From positions 1 through 50,627 of the forward strand of contig JAHENZ010000180.1 in NCBI GenBank assembly GCA_018609755.1: DNA of 50,627 nucleotides, given 5' to 3'. The notes below the pieces were generated by a model that was not told where the DNA came from, ran no database searches, and was given only the letters and a program-made list of their open reading frames with translations. The number at the start of each line of letters is the position of its first letter. The stretch's first letter is position 1. Position numbers and translations under genes: made by a program. The stretch comes from Salinivenus sp. (lineage in GTDB: Bacteria > Bacteroidota > Rhodothermia > Rhodothermales > Salinibacteraceae). This document shows, in pieces, positions 26,292 through 35,639 of this stretch.

Positions 26292-27029
26292 ATGTCTGTC
26301 AAGACAACTCAGGAACCTATCGAAGACCCGGTTCAGAAAATGAACCGAATGTACCGGTGGACGCGTCACGTGTACGACGGATCGCGTCGCTACTATTTGC
26401 TCGGGCGGGATCGGTTGCTGGACGCGATTGCCGAGCGCCCCGGGGAGCACGTTCTTGAGATTGGGTGTGGAACGGCCCGCAATTTACGGATTCTCGGTCG
26501 ACGTGCGCCGCAGCACACCCTCTACGGGATCGACGCGTCCCTCTCGATGCTCGCCACGGCCCGCGCGAAATTGGGACAACGAGCCGCCTCGGACAAAATT
26601 ACCCTCGGCCACGGTCTCGCACAGGACTTCAAACCCACGGCGCATCTCGGTGTAGATCGAGACTTCGACGTGATTTTCTTTTCATATGTTTTGTCCATGA
26701 TCCCCTGCTGGCCCGAGGCGCTCGAGGCCGCACTCGCACATCTGGCGCCGGACGGACAGCTCTACATTGTCGACTTCTGGGACCAGGCGGGACTGCCCTC
26801 GTGGATCGCGGTTGCACTCCAGCGCTGGTTGGCCCTCTTCGACGTCTATCCGCGGCCCGCTCTCGTGGACACCCTTCAGCGGTTTGATGAGATTGACGGG
26901 CTCTCCGCCGCACTGATGCCCATCGCGCACCGCTACGCCTATCTCGCAACGATCCAAGCCTCTGGTTCCGTCCCGGCTGAGGCGTTTGAGGGGTTGAAGG
27001 GCGAGGAGCGAAGAATCAAAACGGTTTGA
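26292..27029 (+). CDS. btaB: BtaB-type SAM-dependent methyltransferase
   Basis: 245 residues. Class I methyltransferase fold: motif I VLEIGCGTARNL, an acidic residue at the end of strand 2 (LYGIDASLSMLATA), and FFSYVLSMIPCWPEAL as a motif IV-like segment. The N-terminal MNRMYRWTRHVYDGSRRYYLLGRDRL is typical of BtaB-like methyltransferases. In this role it would methylate the amino group of diacylglyceryl-homoserine three times to DGTS. It sits directly after btaA. A general methyltransferase role is possible on sequence alone; context makes BtaB likely. Confidence 0.82.
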   Translation: MSVKTTQEPIEDPVQKMNRMYRWTRHVYDGSRRYYLLGRDRLLDAIAERPGEHVLEIGCGTARNLRILGRRAPQHTLYGIDASLSMLATARAKLGQRAASDKITLGHGLAQDFKPTAHLGVDRDFDVIFFSYVLSMIPCWPEALEAALAHLAPDGQLYIVDFWDQAGLPSWIAVALQRWLALFDVYPRPALVDTLQRFDEIDGLSAALMPIAHRYAYLATIQASGSVPAEAFEGLKGEERRIKTV

Positions 27030-27117
27030 TAGCGACCGAGTAATCGCTGCTTAATTCCGCGTCTGTAGGTTTTGGGGCGAGTATTCGTTGGCTCCTTGTG
27101 TTGCTGTTTCCCACTCC

Positions 27118-27960
27118 GTGTCTCAACGTTACCGAACGATCTGGATTTCAGACATTCACCTCGGCACACGGTCGGCAAAAGCCGAGGGGGTTCTCGACTT
27201 TCTCAAGCATCACGAAGCGGATCGGTACTATCTGGTCGGAGACATCGTGGACGGCTGGGCGCTACAGCGTTCCTGGTACTGGCCGGCATCCCACAACGAA
27301 CTGGTGCAGGTATTGCTGGAGCGGGCCAGCGAGGCCGAGATGATCTACATCCCTGGCAACCACGATGAGGCCGCCCGGCAGTTTCCCGGCCTCCAGCTTG
27401 GGGACGTCACGATTCGGACGAGCACAACGCACACCACAGCGGATGGCCGTCGCCTGCTGGTGCTCCACGGGGATGAATTTGACGGCGTCGTTCGCCACGC
27501 GCGCTGGCTCTCCAAAATTGGTGGCTGGGCGTACCAGACTCTTCTCACGATCAACCGGCACGTCAATCGTGTGCGGCGATGGATGAACAAGCCGTATTGG
27601 TCGCTGGCGGCCGCCGCAAAGACTACAACGAAGCGGGCGGTGCAGTACGTGGCCGATTTTGAGCAGGCCGTGGTACAACGAGCCGGACGCGAAAACGTGG
27701 ATGGAGTGATCTGTGGACACATTCACGTGCCCGAATTGCGGCCGATCGACGGGGTGACGTACGCCAACACGGGCGACTGGGTGGAGAATTGTACGGCCCT
27801 GGTTGAGCACGGAGACGGGCGCCTTGCACTTCGGCGCTGGGCCCCCGTTTCCAATCCGCCATCGTGGCAGCCCTCCGCACGCTCGTTGGGGGATGGAGCA
27901 CTGGGAGAGGATAGACCCGTACCCACGCCAGGCGGCACGGCTTCGTCGGCGCAGGTCTAA
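27118..27960 (+). CDS. LpxH/PlcP-family metallophosphoesterase, copy 1
   Basis: About 280 residues from a GTG at 27118; this start aligns with the ATG of the second copy (YRTIWISD follows within a few residues in both). Calcineurin-type metal motifs are intact: SDIHLG, VGDIVDGW, PGNHDE, LHGDEFD and GHIHVPE. The family includes LpxH (lipid A) and PlcP, a phospholipase C that releases diacylglycerol from phospholipids during phosphorus limitation. It follows btaAB, so PlcP activity supplying diacylglycerol to BtaA is the better guess. No signal peptide. The C-terminal 40 residues are a low-complexity tail. Confidence 0.8.
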   Translation: MSQRYRTIWISDIHLGTRSAKAEGVLDFLKHHEADRYYLVGDIVDGWALQRSWYWPASHNELVQVLLERASEAEMIYIPGNHDEAARQFPGLQLGDVTIRTSTTHTTADGRRLLVLHGDEFDGVVRHARWLSKIGGWAYQTLLTINRHVNRVRRWMNKPYWSLAAAAKTTTKRAVQYVADFEQAVVQRAGRENVDGVICGHIHVPELRPIDGVTYANTGDWVENCTALVEHGDGRLALRRWAPVSNPPSWQPSARSLGDGALGEDRPVPTPGGTASSAQV

Positions 27961-28363
27961 TTGTCTCTAGTCGAAACGGGATCTGGCAACCGATCCTCGT
28001 TGAATATTTGGCTCAGTACCAAAAGTCATTGAGCGATATGGTGTTACAAGAAGGGGCCGTGGAGCATTGTCGGTTCCAGGTTGCGTGCCCTCGACATGTT
28101 GGGCAAAGCACGTTCTCAGAACGCCGGACTCGGAATTAGAAGGGATGAGATTCAGTTTGCGATCCTCTTCGGGCCGATATGGCGTCCTTCTGAAGAGAAC
28201 ATTTCCCCAGCATGAAGCTATCGTCAATCCCCAAAAATGGTGGAAAGGAGGGGGAGAACGGACGGTACATCATCCGGACCGTAAGCGACGTGGTCCGGTC
28301 GGCGCCCCGAGGGTCCTGGGGTGGCTTTGCCTCGCATTGCTGCTTTTTTAGATTCCCCGGCAC
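27961..28363 (+). other. Intergenic stretch between the two phosphoesterase genes
   Basis: About 400 bases without a supportable gene. No terminator, transposon end or known riboswitch was recognised. The T-rich end (GCTGCTTTTTTAG) just before the second copy has only weak dyad symmetry upstream. The length suggests that copy 2 has its own promoter. Confidence 0.4.
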
Positions 28364-29194
28364 ATGGAGCCGACAACCCATTACCGTACGATCTGGATTT
28401 CTGACGTCCATTTGGGGACTCCACAGGCGAAGGCTGACTTTTTGCTCGACTTTCTGCGGCATCACGAGGCCGATCGCTATTACCTCGTGGGGGACATCTT
28501 CGACGGCTGGGCGTTGCAGCGCTCTTGGTACTGGCCCTCGACCCATAACGACGTCATTCAGGGGCTCTTGAAAAAGGCCAAGAGTACCACCGTTACCTAC
28601 ATTCCGGGAAACCACGACGAGGTAGCGCGCGACTTTCCCGGTCTCCAGCTTGGCGGCATCACGATTCAGAAGAAGGCCATCCACACCACCGCCGACGGCC
28701 GCCGCTTCGTGGTTGTGCACGGGGACGAGTTTGAGGGCGTGGTGCGGCACGCAAAGTGGCTTGAGTTTCTTGGCGGCTGGGCCTACGTCGGAGTCTTAAA
28801 AATGGACCGCTGGTTCAATCGAATCCGACGCCTCTTCAATCTGCCCTACTGGTCGCTCTCCAGCTACTTGAAGCATTCGACGCAACGGGCGCTGCAGTAC
28901 ATTGAGGAGTTTGAGGAAACGGCGGCACTGGAGGCAGCAGAAAAAGAGTACGACGGGGTGGTCTGTGGGCACATCCACCATCCTCGGCTTCGCAGCATTA
29001 ACGGTACGCAGTACGTGAACACGGGCGACTGGGTCGAGAGCTGCACGGCGCTGGTTGAACACCTTGATGGGCGGCTGGAGCTCCTGCGGTGGATTCCGAG
29101 CGGGCACGGGGCCCAGGAGGCCATCGCCACGGAAGCCCCATTCAGCCGCGACGGCCAACAGGTTCCTGCCGAGGCGCTCAACTCCGAGGGGTAG
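28364..29194 (+). CDS. LpxH/PlcP-family metallophosphoesterase, copy 2
   Basis: 276 residues, strongly similar to the gene at 27118 along its full length (YRTIWISD.HLGT...KA, LDFL.HHEADRYYLVGDI.DGWALQRSWYWP, IPGNHDE, FPGLQLG). The metal motifs SDVHLG, VGDIFDGW, PGNHDE, VHGDEFEG and GHIHHPR are intact. It is a tandem duplicate, about 400 bp from copy 1. Two active copies could differ in substrate, for example one for lipid A precursor (LpxH) and one for phospholipid turnover (PlcP); the window has no other lipid A gene to help decide. It ends 23 bp before the stop of the convergent HMG-CoA lyase gene. Confidence 0.8.
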   Translation: MEPTTHYRTIWISDVHLGTPQAKADFLLDFLRHHEADRYYLVGDIFDGWALQRSWYWPSTHNDVIQGLLKKAKSTTVTYIPGNHDEVARDFPGLQLGGITIQKKAIHTTADGRRFVVVHGDEFEGVVRHAKWLEFLGGWAYVGVLKMDRWFNRIRRLFNLPYWSLSSYLKHSTQRALQYIEEFEETAALEAAEKEYDGVVCGHIHHPRLRSINGTQYVNTGDWVESCTALVEHLDGRLELLRWIPSGHGAQEAIATEAPFSRDGQQVPAEALNSEG

Positions 29195-29217
29195 CCACGC
29201 GACGAGGACGAGATTCG

Positions 29218-30105
29218 TTAGAGTCGGTGCAGCTTCCCCGGGAATTGTTTGCCGAGCTCATTCTCGATCCGTCGCGCCGCTTTCCCGACCGCTGCTCGGC
29301 CGATGCCCGTGTCAATGTTGAGGCCGTCGAGCAGGTAGACCGTATCCTCGGTCGCGATATTGCCGGTCGCGCCCTCAATAAACGGACAGCCGCCCATGCC
29401 GGCGAGGGACGTGTCGAAGCGATTCACTCCGCATTGCAGCGCGGCATAGACGTTCGCCAGCCCGAGGCCGCGCGTGTCGTGAAGGTGGAGGACGAGGGGC
29501 ACGTTGCCGATGGCCTCCAGAACGGCCTCCGCGCACTCCTGAATCATGCGTGGATTGGCCAGGCCGGTCGAATCCGCCAGCGAAATCGACTCGACGCCCA
29601 TCTCCGCAAAGTGCCGACTCATCTCCACGACCTGCGTGAGTGGGGTGTCCCCGGGCTCATTGTAGCCGAACACCGTCTGGAAGCCCATCTGCACGTCTAG
29701 TCCGTGATTGTGGGCGTGCCGGATCATGTCCTCGGCCTGCACCACCGCCTCATCCACGGTCATGTTGGCATTTGCCCGGCTGTGGGTATCGTGCGTGGCA
29801 ATTGAGAGATCCACCTGCGAGAGGCCGGCGGCGTGGGCCCGTTCCAGCCCTTTCTGGTTGAGGGCGAGCCCCGCGTACGTTACGTCGTCGCGCGCCGGCA
29901 ACCGCTCGCAGACGGTCTCCGCATCCTTCATCTGCGGCACCCACTCGGGGTGCACGAAGGAGGTGACCTGAATGCGCGGCACCCCCGCATCGGCGAGGGC
30001 CGTGATGGTCTCGACCTTCCGGTCCGTGGGAATGAACTGCTCCTCGAACTGAAAGCCGTCGCGGGGCCCGACGTCACAGATCTCGACCCGAGAGGGAAAG
30101 GACAT
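29218..30105 (-). CDS. mvaB: Hydroxymethylglutaryl-CoA lyase
   Basis: 295 residues from the ATG at 30105; a longer upstream frame reaches the next gene's terminator and is not real. HMG-CoA lyase/DRE-TIM type barrel: CDVGPRDGFQ with metal-binding Asp near the N-terminus, TSFVHP, HLHDTRGLG with metal-binding His, and the cysteine loop GMGGCPFIEGATGN near the C-terminus that marks true HMG-CoA lyases. It cleaves HMG-CoA to acetoacetate and acetyl-CoA in leucine breakdown. No other leucine-pathway gene is next to it. Confidence 0.92.
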   Translation of the reverse strand: MSFPSRVEICDVGPRDGFQFEEQFIPTDRKVETITALADAGVPRIQVTSFVHPEWVPQMKDAETVCERLPARDDVTYAGLALNQKGLERAHAAGLSQVDLSIATHDTHSRANANMTVDEAVVQAEDMIRHAHNHGLDVQMGFQTVFGYNEPGDTPLTQVVEMSRHFAEMGVESISLADSTGLANPRMIQECAEAVLEAIGNVPLVLHLHDTRGLGLANVYAALQCGVNRFDTSLAGMGGCPFIEGATGNIATEDTVYLLDGLNIDTGIGRAAVGKAARRIENELGKQFPGKLHRL

Positions 30106-30185
30106 AGGGGAAATGCGGAAGCATAGAAAAAGATACGCGCCCTTCAAACGGGGAGGAAGGGCGCAGCGTTCGGTCCTCTTCCACA

Positions 30186-30221
30186 ACAAAAATGCCCGAG
30201 GCTCGACAAAGAGCCCCGGGC
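30186..30221 (-). terminator. Rho-independent terminator of the M16 peptidase operon
   Basis: On the minus strand an 11-bp stem with one mismatch (plus strand GCCCGAGGCTC at 30194-30204 and GAGCCCCGGGC at 30211-30221) is followed by a T run (30186-30193 region). It lies 29 bp past the stop of the inactive M16 gene. Confidence 0.8.
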
Positions 30222-30249
30222 GTTGAACGAGCGACATGTGGAGAAGGAC

Positions 30250-32415
30250 CTACTCCGAGGAGGTCTCCATCGTGAACAGACCCTCGTCCAGGTCCGAGTT
30301 GATGGAGATCTTCTGGACGGTACTCGTCATCAGCTTCTTCCCGTCCCGGTACGTCACCGTCTTGTGAGGAATCGACATGCCCTTGACGGTCGTGAAGTCG
30401 CTGTAGACCGAGGTGGTGGGCTTCGGTCCCTCCCGGGTCTGGGCCTGGTAGGACATCCGGGCCGGGCGCATGGAGTCGGGCTCCAGGTAGAGCGTGTAGG
30501 CACTACCGGCCGGGGGGGTCACCTTTACGGCACGGTACGTCGTGTTCTCCACCGTTTCGGTGCCCTGATCCTGTACCGTCAGCTCCTCGTGGTCGAGGTT
30601 GCTCATCAGGTACGTGAGGTCGCGCCAGAGCTGCCCTTCAAAGCGGCCCAGGATCGATGAGGGAAGCGTGCGGGTCTGGCCGCCGCGCTTCATCTTGGCG
30701 GTTTCGCCGTTGCTGACGATTGTCATAGGCCCACGTTCCACGCGCAGTTTGTTCGGCAGGGCCACGACGAGGGTCACGTCGCGCTCCCCCTGCGACGTCA
30801 CGACACGCATGTTTTCGAGCGAACGGAACGCGTCCGGACCGCCGAGCGTCTCCCGGGCCTGCTTGAGCGCTGCGAGACCGGCCTTCTGTGCTTCTGCGCT
30901 CACGGCGTCCTGCTCGCCGGGGGGCGTCTTGGGAATGGAGATGTCCAGCTCGTTGACCGATCCGTCTTTCGTCAGCGTCGAGAGGGAGTCGCTGAACTGA
31001 TCGCGCTTCCCAACGATGAGGATGTGAGCCTGCTCGGGGTAGAGGTACTTTTGGGCCACCTGCTGAACGTCGCTGGAGGTCACCTCCTCAATTTGATTTT
31101 TGGTCTGCTCCAGGAAGTCGGACGGATAATCGTAATATTCGTAGGTCATAAGGCGGCTCAGAATTTCCCGCTTCGTGTCGAAATTGAACACGAAGGAGTT
31201 GAGGTAGCTGTCCTTGGCGAGGCTCAGCTCCTCGTCCGTCGGGGCGTTTTGCCGCATGCCCTCGACTTCGTCCATCACGGCGTTCGTGGCCTCTACGGTC
31301 GTCGCGCTCTTCGAAAAGACGCCCGCGAAGAACCGGCCGGGACGGTCGTAGCCGGCGGAGTAGCTGCCGAAGACCGAGTACGCGAGGCCTTGTTCCCGCC
31401 GTACGTTCTGGAAGAGACGGCCCGAAAATCCACCGCTCAGCACCTCGTTCATGACAGTAACCGCGGGGTAATCGTCGTCGTCCCGCGTAAGGCTGCCGGG
31501 ATGGCCCATCAGAATGGTGCTCTGGTTCACGTCGTCCTTCTGAATGAAGTTGACCGAGTACTCGCGCGAGGTGGTGGGCTGAGGAGGGGTCGGCGGTTCA
31601 AAGCCGTCGGGGGCCGACCAGTCGCCGAACTGATCGCGAATCTTCTGCTTCATCGTCTCGGTGTCGAAGTCGCCCCACACACTCAGAATGACGTTGTTCG
31701 GGTGGAAGTGCTCGTCGTGAAAGTCAGCGAGGTCCTGGCGGGCGATGCGGTCGACGGTGTAGTACTCCGGAATTCGGGCGTACGGGCTGTCCTCTCCGTA
31801 GATCAGCTGGTCGAATTCGCGGTAGGCGATGCTGCGCGCGTTGTCGTTGCGACGCGAAATGGACGACTTCTGCTGGCTTTTGGCCTGCTGGACTTTTGCG
31901 TCGGCAAAGGCGGGGTGTCGCAGCACCTTGGCGAACACAGGAAGCACGGTGTCCACGTGGTCGGAGAGGGTGGACATGAACGCTGAGCCGGACGTTTCGC
32001 CGATGCTGGTTTCGACGGTTGCCCCGATGTTTTCGAGCGTCTCGTTGAGGCTGTCGGGCGTCATCGACTCGGTGCCGCCGGTGCGCATGACGGTGCCGGT
32101 GATGGAGGCAAGGCCGCGCTTCTCGGACGGTTCGTAGACCGAGCCCGTCCCGATTTGGGCAACGGCGTTCACCTGTGGTAGCTCGTGGTCTTCGAGCAGG
32201 AAGACCGTCAGGCCGTTGTCAAGGGTCATGCGTTCCGGCTCCGGCGCCTCAAAGTCACGGAGATCCGGATATGAGAGGTCTTGCACGTCGTAGTCCGCCG
32301 TTTGGATCGGGTCGCCCTCATCCTGAGCGAGGGCCGGTGCGGCACCAAAAGCGAGTAGGGCGAAGGCCAGAAGGCCTGCGGAAAGAACGGAAGGGAGAGA
32401 AGAACGGGTCATCAT
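30250..32415 (-). CDS. Inactive M16-family peptidase subunit with C-terminal LolA-like domain
   Basis: 721 residues with a signal peptide ending ALA-Q. It has the two M16 domains, but where the catalytic partner reads GLAHMFEHM this one reads GLASITGTV, so all HxxEH zinc residues are lost. It keeps the Arg/Tyr segment GGFSGRLFQNVRREQGLAYSVFGSY that inactive M16B partners contribute to the active site. After about residue 500 comes a further domain of about 220 residues, beta-rich (NKLRVERGPMTIVSNGETAKMK..., SMRPARMSYQAQTREG...TTVKGMSIPHKTVTY), resembling LolA/lipoprotein-sorting folds; this last match is tentative. It is downstream of and co-transcribed with the active subunit. Confidence 0.87.
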   Translation of the reverse strand: MMTRSSLPSVLSAGLLAFALLAFGAAPALAQDEGDPIQTADYDVQDLSYPDLRDFEAPEPERMTLDNGLTVFLLEDHELPQVNAVAQIGTGSVYEPSEKRGLASITGTVMRTGGTESMTPDSLNETLENIGATVETSIGETSGSAFMSTLSDHVDTVLPVFAKVLRHPAFADAKVQQAKSQQKSSISRRNDNARSIAYREFDQLIYGEDSPYARIPEYYTVDRIARQDLADFHDEHFHPNNVILSVWGDFDTETMKQKIRDQFGDWSAPDGFEPPTPPQPTTSREYSVNFIQKDDVNQSTILMGHPGSLTRDDDDYPAVTVMNEVLSGGFSGRLFQNVRREQGLAYSVFGSYSAGYDRPGRFFAGVFSKSATTVEATNAVMDEVEGMRQNAPTDEELSLAKDSYLNSFVFNFDTKREILSRLMTYEYYDYPSDFLEQTKNQIEEVTSSDVQQVAQKYLYPEQAHILIVGKRDQFSDSLSTLTKDGSVNELDISIPKTPPGEQDAVSAEAQKAGLAALKQARETLGGPDAFRSLENMRVVTSQGERDVTLVVALPNKLRVERGPMTIVSNGETAKMKRGGQTRTLPSSILGRFEGQLWRDLTYLMSNLDHEELTVQDQGTETVENTTYRAVKVTPPAGSAYTLYLEPDSMRPARMSYQAQTREGPKPTTSVYSDFTTVKGMSIPHKTVTYRDGKKLMTSTVQKISINSDLDEGLFTMETSSE

Positions 32416-32466
32416 GGCGTAAGGGATGCAATTCGTCGGGAAGAGCGGAGAGGAGCGGTCAGGCCA

Positions 32467-34023
32467 CTACTTTTCGGCCGTGGGCTGCTCGCCGGACGGA
32501 TCCGTCGTCTTGATCATGGCCACGGTGCGGTTGCTGCGCTCGAAGGTCTTCTTCGCCACGCGCTGCACGTCGTCGACCGTCACGGCTTCCAACTCGTCCA
32601 GCTGCCGAAAAATATTTCGCCAGTCGCCCGTTAGGGCCTCCATTTCGGCAAATCGAGCGGCCAGGCTGGAGTTGGAGTCGAGATTACCGATGAGGTCGGC
32701 TCGGGCCCGGGTCTTAGCTCGCTCAAGCTCCTCTTGCGTGATCCCCTGGGTTTTAATCTTCTCGAGTTCGTTGTAGATCATGTGCTCCACCGTGTCGGGC
32801 GACACGCCTCGATTGGGGACCCCAAAAATCCCAAACAAGGTTTCGTGCTTGCTGCCCGGATAGCTCGGCACGACCTGCACGTTGAGGGCCTTTTCCTTTT
32901 CGACGAGGGCCTGGTGAAGGCGGCTCGTGCGCCCGCGCGAGAGCACGTCGACGAGAATGTCGTAGACCGGGTCGTTCTCGCTCTGCACGCTCCCGCGATG
33001 ATAGCCGATGAGCACGAAGGGTTGCGTTTGCTCGCGGATGATGACGCGCCGCTCGCCGATCTGCTCCGGCTCCTTGGTTGTGACCGGAAGAGGATCGTTG
33101 CCTTCGGGCAATTGACGAAAGTATTCATTCGCCAATTCTTTCATGCGATCCGGCTCCACGTCCCCTGCGATGCCGATGGTCAGGTTATTGGCCCCGTAGT
33201 ATTTCTCAAAGAACTGCCGTGCGTCGGTGCGAGAAAGATTCTGCAGGTCGGACATGTGACCGATGGTCGGCTGGCCGTACGGATGAGCCTTGAAGGCCGT
33301 CGTGAGAAACTCCTCAATGAGCCGACCGGTGGGGTTCGATTCGGTGCGCTGGCGACGTTCTTCCATCACCACGTCACGCTCGGTGTAAAATTCGCGCATC
33401 ACCGGGTTGCGGAAGCGATCGGACTCCATCGCGAAGAAGAGCTCGACCTTGTTGGCGGGAAGGCTATACATGTAGCCGGTGGCGTCGGAGCTCGTGTAGG
33501 CATTCATGCCCGTCACGCCTTCCCGCTCCAGGATGTTTTCGTATTCACCCTGCTGCATGTAGGACTCGGCCTCCGCTTGTGCCTTCTTGAACTTCTTCTG
33601 GAGCTCTGCGATGCGCGCCGAGTCGGCCTGCGGGCCTTTGGCCTTTTCCCGTCGCAGCTGCAGGTAGATCTCCTCCTGGCGTTGGAGGGCGGCCATTTCG
33701 TTCTCAATGTTCTTGGTGCCGATGGATGTGGTGCCCTTAAAGGCCATGTGCTCAAACATGTGGGCGAGGCCCGTGCGTCCGGCGGGCTCATTCACCGACC
33801 CCACGTCGGCGTACGTGTGGAAGGACACCACCGGCGCGTCGTGGCGCTCGACGACGACAAACGTAAGTCCGTTGTCGAGAGTAAATGTCGTGACCTTCTC
33901 CTCGAACTGAGAAAGCAGGTCTTGTCCCTGAACTGGAGGAACGGCGAGGAGAAGAAGCACGGCCAAGGCGCCAAGCCACGAGCCTGCCGCCCGACCGGCT
34001 GATTGAGTTGCAGTGATGGGCAT
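32467..34023 (-). CDS. Active M16-family zinc peptidase subunit
   Basis: 518 residues with a signal peptide (AVLLLLAVPPVQGQ). The inverted zinc motif is intact: His88-Met-Phe-Glu91-His92, with the downstream glutamates in the YTERDVVMEER segment. An insertion at about 105-170 (MAALQRQEEIYLQLRREKAKG...ARIAELQKKFKKAQAEAESYMQQ) looks like a coiled coil and is unusual for short M16B enzymes. It should pair with the inactive subunit 51 bp downstream to form a periplasmic peptidase that degrades unfolded peptides. Confidence 0.93.
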   Translation of the reverse strand: MPITATQSAGRAAGSWLGALAVLLLLAVPPVQGQDLLSQFEEKVTTFTLDNGLTFVVVERHDAPVVSFHTYADVGSVNEPAGRTGLAHMFEHMAFKGTTSIGTKNIENEMAALQRQEEIYLQLRREKAKGPQADSARIAELQKKFKKAQAEAESYMQQGEYENILEREGVTGMNAYTSSDATGYMYSLPANKVELFFAMESDRFRNPVMREFYTERDVVMEERRQRTESNPTGRLIEEFLTTAFKAHPYGQPTIGHMSDLQNLSRTDARQFFEKYYGANNLTIGIAGDVEPDRMKELANEYFRQLPEGNDPLPVTTKEPEQIGERRVIIREQTQPFVLIGYHRGSVQSENDPVYDILVDVLSRGRTSRLHQALVEKEKALNVQVVPSYPGSKHETLFGIFGVPNRGVSPDTVEHMIYNELEKIKTQGITQEELERAKTRARADLIGNLDSNSSLAARFAEMEALTGDWRNIFRQLDELEAVTVDDVQRVAKKTFERSNRTVAMIKTTDPSGEQPTAEK

Positions 34024-34223
34024 GCGGTCAAGGGAGAGTAGATGGGAAATAAAGCGACGTTTTGGAAACCATAATATCTTAGGAGAGCGAGAGGCTCCTC
34101 AAAAGAGAACCGGCCCGTTTTTTGTTGGATTTTACGTCTCCGTCACGGTGTAATCCCTCGAACGAGGCACAGGGTCACCCGTACGAAGGTAATCCGCACT
34201 CTTTTGAAGTCTGTTGCTCTCCT

Positions 34224-34517
34224 ATGCAGTTCATCAATCAGCCCGAGGCCGAAAACGACGAAGAATGGTGGAGCCGATTTAAAGAACTTCTCGACGATCA
34301 GAACGACTGGCCCACGCGCTATACGTTCAAATTTATCGCTCCATCCGGGCAGGTCGATGAGCTGAAGACCGTGTTCGGGGATCATCCCGTGCGCGTGCGG
34401 GAATCAAGCAAAGGCAATTACAAGAGCGTGACGGCTCACCTTCAGATGTCATCAAGCGAAGAGGTCGTTGCCATCTACGAGGAAGCCTCCAGCATTAAGG
34501 GCGTCATCTCCCTTTAG
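34224..34517 (+). CDS. DUF493 family protein (YbeD-like)
   Basis: 97 residues from the ATG at 34224 (a longer upstream frame has no support). Small cytoplasmic protein with the DUF493 pattern: YTFKFIAPSGQVDELKTVFGDHPVRVRESSKGNYKSVTAHLQMSS. The fold is ACT-like and its role is unknown; YbeD lies next to lipoylation genes in Escherichia coli but no such gene is here. A stand-alone gene divergent from the M16 operon. Confidence 0.85.
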   Translation: MQFINQPEAENDEEWWSRFKELLDDQNDWPTRYTFKFIAPSGQVDELKTVFGDHPVRVRESSKGNYKSVTAHLQMSSSEEVVAIYEEASSIKGVISL

Positions 34518-34705
34518 GGGATTCCAGTCGGGAGCGGTTCAGGAGCGACGAGGGAGGAATTTTCTGATTTGCATCGCCAGTATTGTGAGGCCCTCCGAAT
34601 CGGTAGCACGGGTTCCTTCCGGCGGTCGCGAGGGAGCACTCAGCTGTTTTCTGTGCCAGCACACTTACGGCCATACTCGGTCCCTTTGATCAGAACCCGA
34701 CATTG

Positions 34706-35275
34706 ATGCGAAAACTGACGGCCTCTGCTTTGTGCCTGCTTGCCGTTCACCTCGGGTGCTCAGAGGAGCTGACCTGGTCGGCCGTCGATCGTATGATCAC
34801 GGCGAATTATCCGGGGGTTCCCACCATTACGACAGACTCGCTGGCCGAACGCCTCGCGGACAGCACCCGCACGCATCCCTTGTTGTTGGATGCACGGACC
34901 TCCGAGGAGTACGCCGTGAGTCATTTGCCCGGTGCCCATCGTGTTGACCCGAAGGCCACGTCGTTTCCGGGACTCGACTCGCTGGCACTTGAGGCCCCAA
35001 TAGTCGTTTATTGCTCGGTGGGATATCGTTCGGCCCGAATCACTTCCCGCCTCCAAGAGCGAGGATTCACGAACGTGTCCAATCTGCAGGGCTCCATCTT
35101 TCGATGGGCGAATGAGGGCCGTCCGGTCGTGCGGGACGGCACTCCGGTGCGGGCCGTTCATCCGTACGATGCATCCTGGGGGCAGCTGTTGCACGACAAT
35201 CTGCACGCGTATTCGCCGATAGAACCAGGGGAGGCTCCCCGCAGCACTTCTCCTCAGGAAGATCATAGAGAGTGA
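34706..35275 (+). CDS. Rhodanese-like lipoprotein
   Basis: 189 residues from the ATG at 34706 (the preceding TTG is an alternative). A short hydrophobic signal ends AVHLGC, a borderline lipobox. A single rhodanese domain follows: LLLDARTSEEYAVSHLPGAHRVDP and the active-site loop VVYCSVGYRSAR with Cys103 for persulfide transfer. It is probably periplasmic or attached to a membrane. The physiological sulfur donor and acceptor are unknown. Confidence 0.8.
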   Translation: MRKLTASALCLLAVHLGCSEELTWSAVDRMITANYPGVPTITTDSLAERLADSTRTHPLLLDARTSEEYAVSHLPGAHRVDPKATSFPGLDSLALEAPIVVYCSVGYRSARITSRLQERGFTNVSNLQGSIFRWANEGRPVVRDGTPVRAVHPYDASWGQLLHDNLHAYSPIEPGEAPRSTSPQEDHRE

Positions 35276-35639
35276 AAAAGGTTCCTCTCAGTGTTCAAGA
35301 GAGTAACGGAATAGATCCTCATTCAATGAGTGTACAACTGGACGACTGCTTCCAGGGAGGGCTGACATGCCCACGTTGTGTCCGCGGTCTTTCGAAAATT
35401 GAGGGGTAGACGTCATTGCTACTTTCTGGGACCGAGCACGGGGGACGGAAAGTTCACCCGCAGGGAATCAAAGAGAAATCTGACTTTTATCTTCCATTCT
35501 TTGCAGATTGGTCTTCTCCCGCGCATCAAGCGCCAATTGCCTCCCTCTTTTGGATAAGAACCGAGGGTATGGGGACAAAAGCCGCTGCTCTTCAGTTTGT
35601 GCTTTAACGTGTGATGGGCCTTAGTCATAAAAGGACCCC

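Noticed and set aside
32734-34002. A 422-codon open frame opposite the active M16 gene
   Set aside because: Antisense shadow; the M16 gene has an intact catalytic motif and signal peptide.
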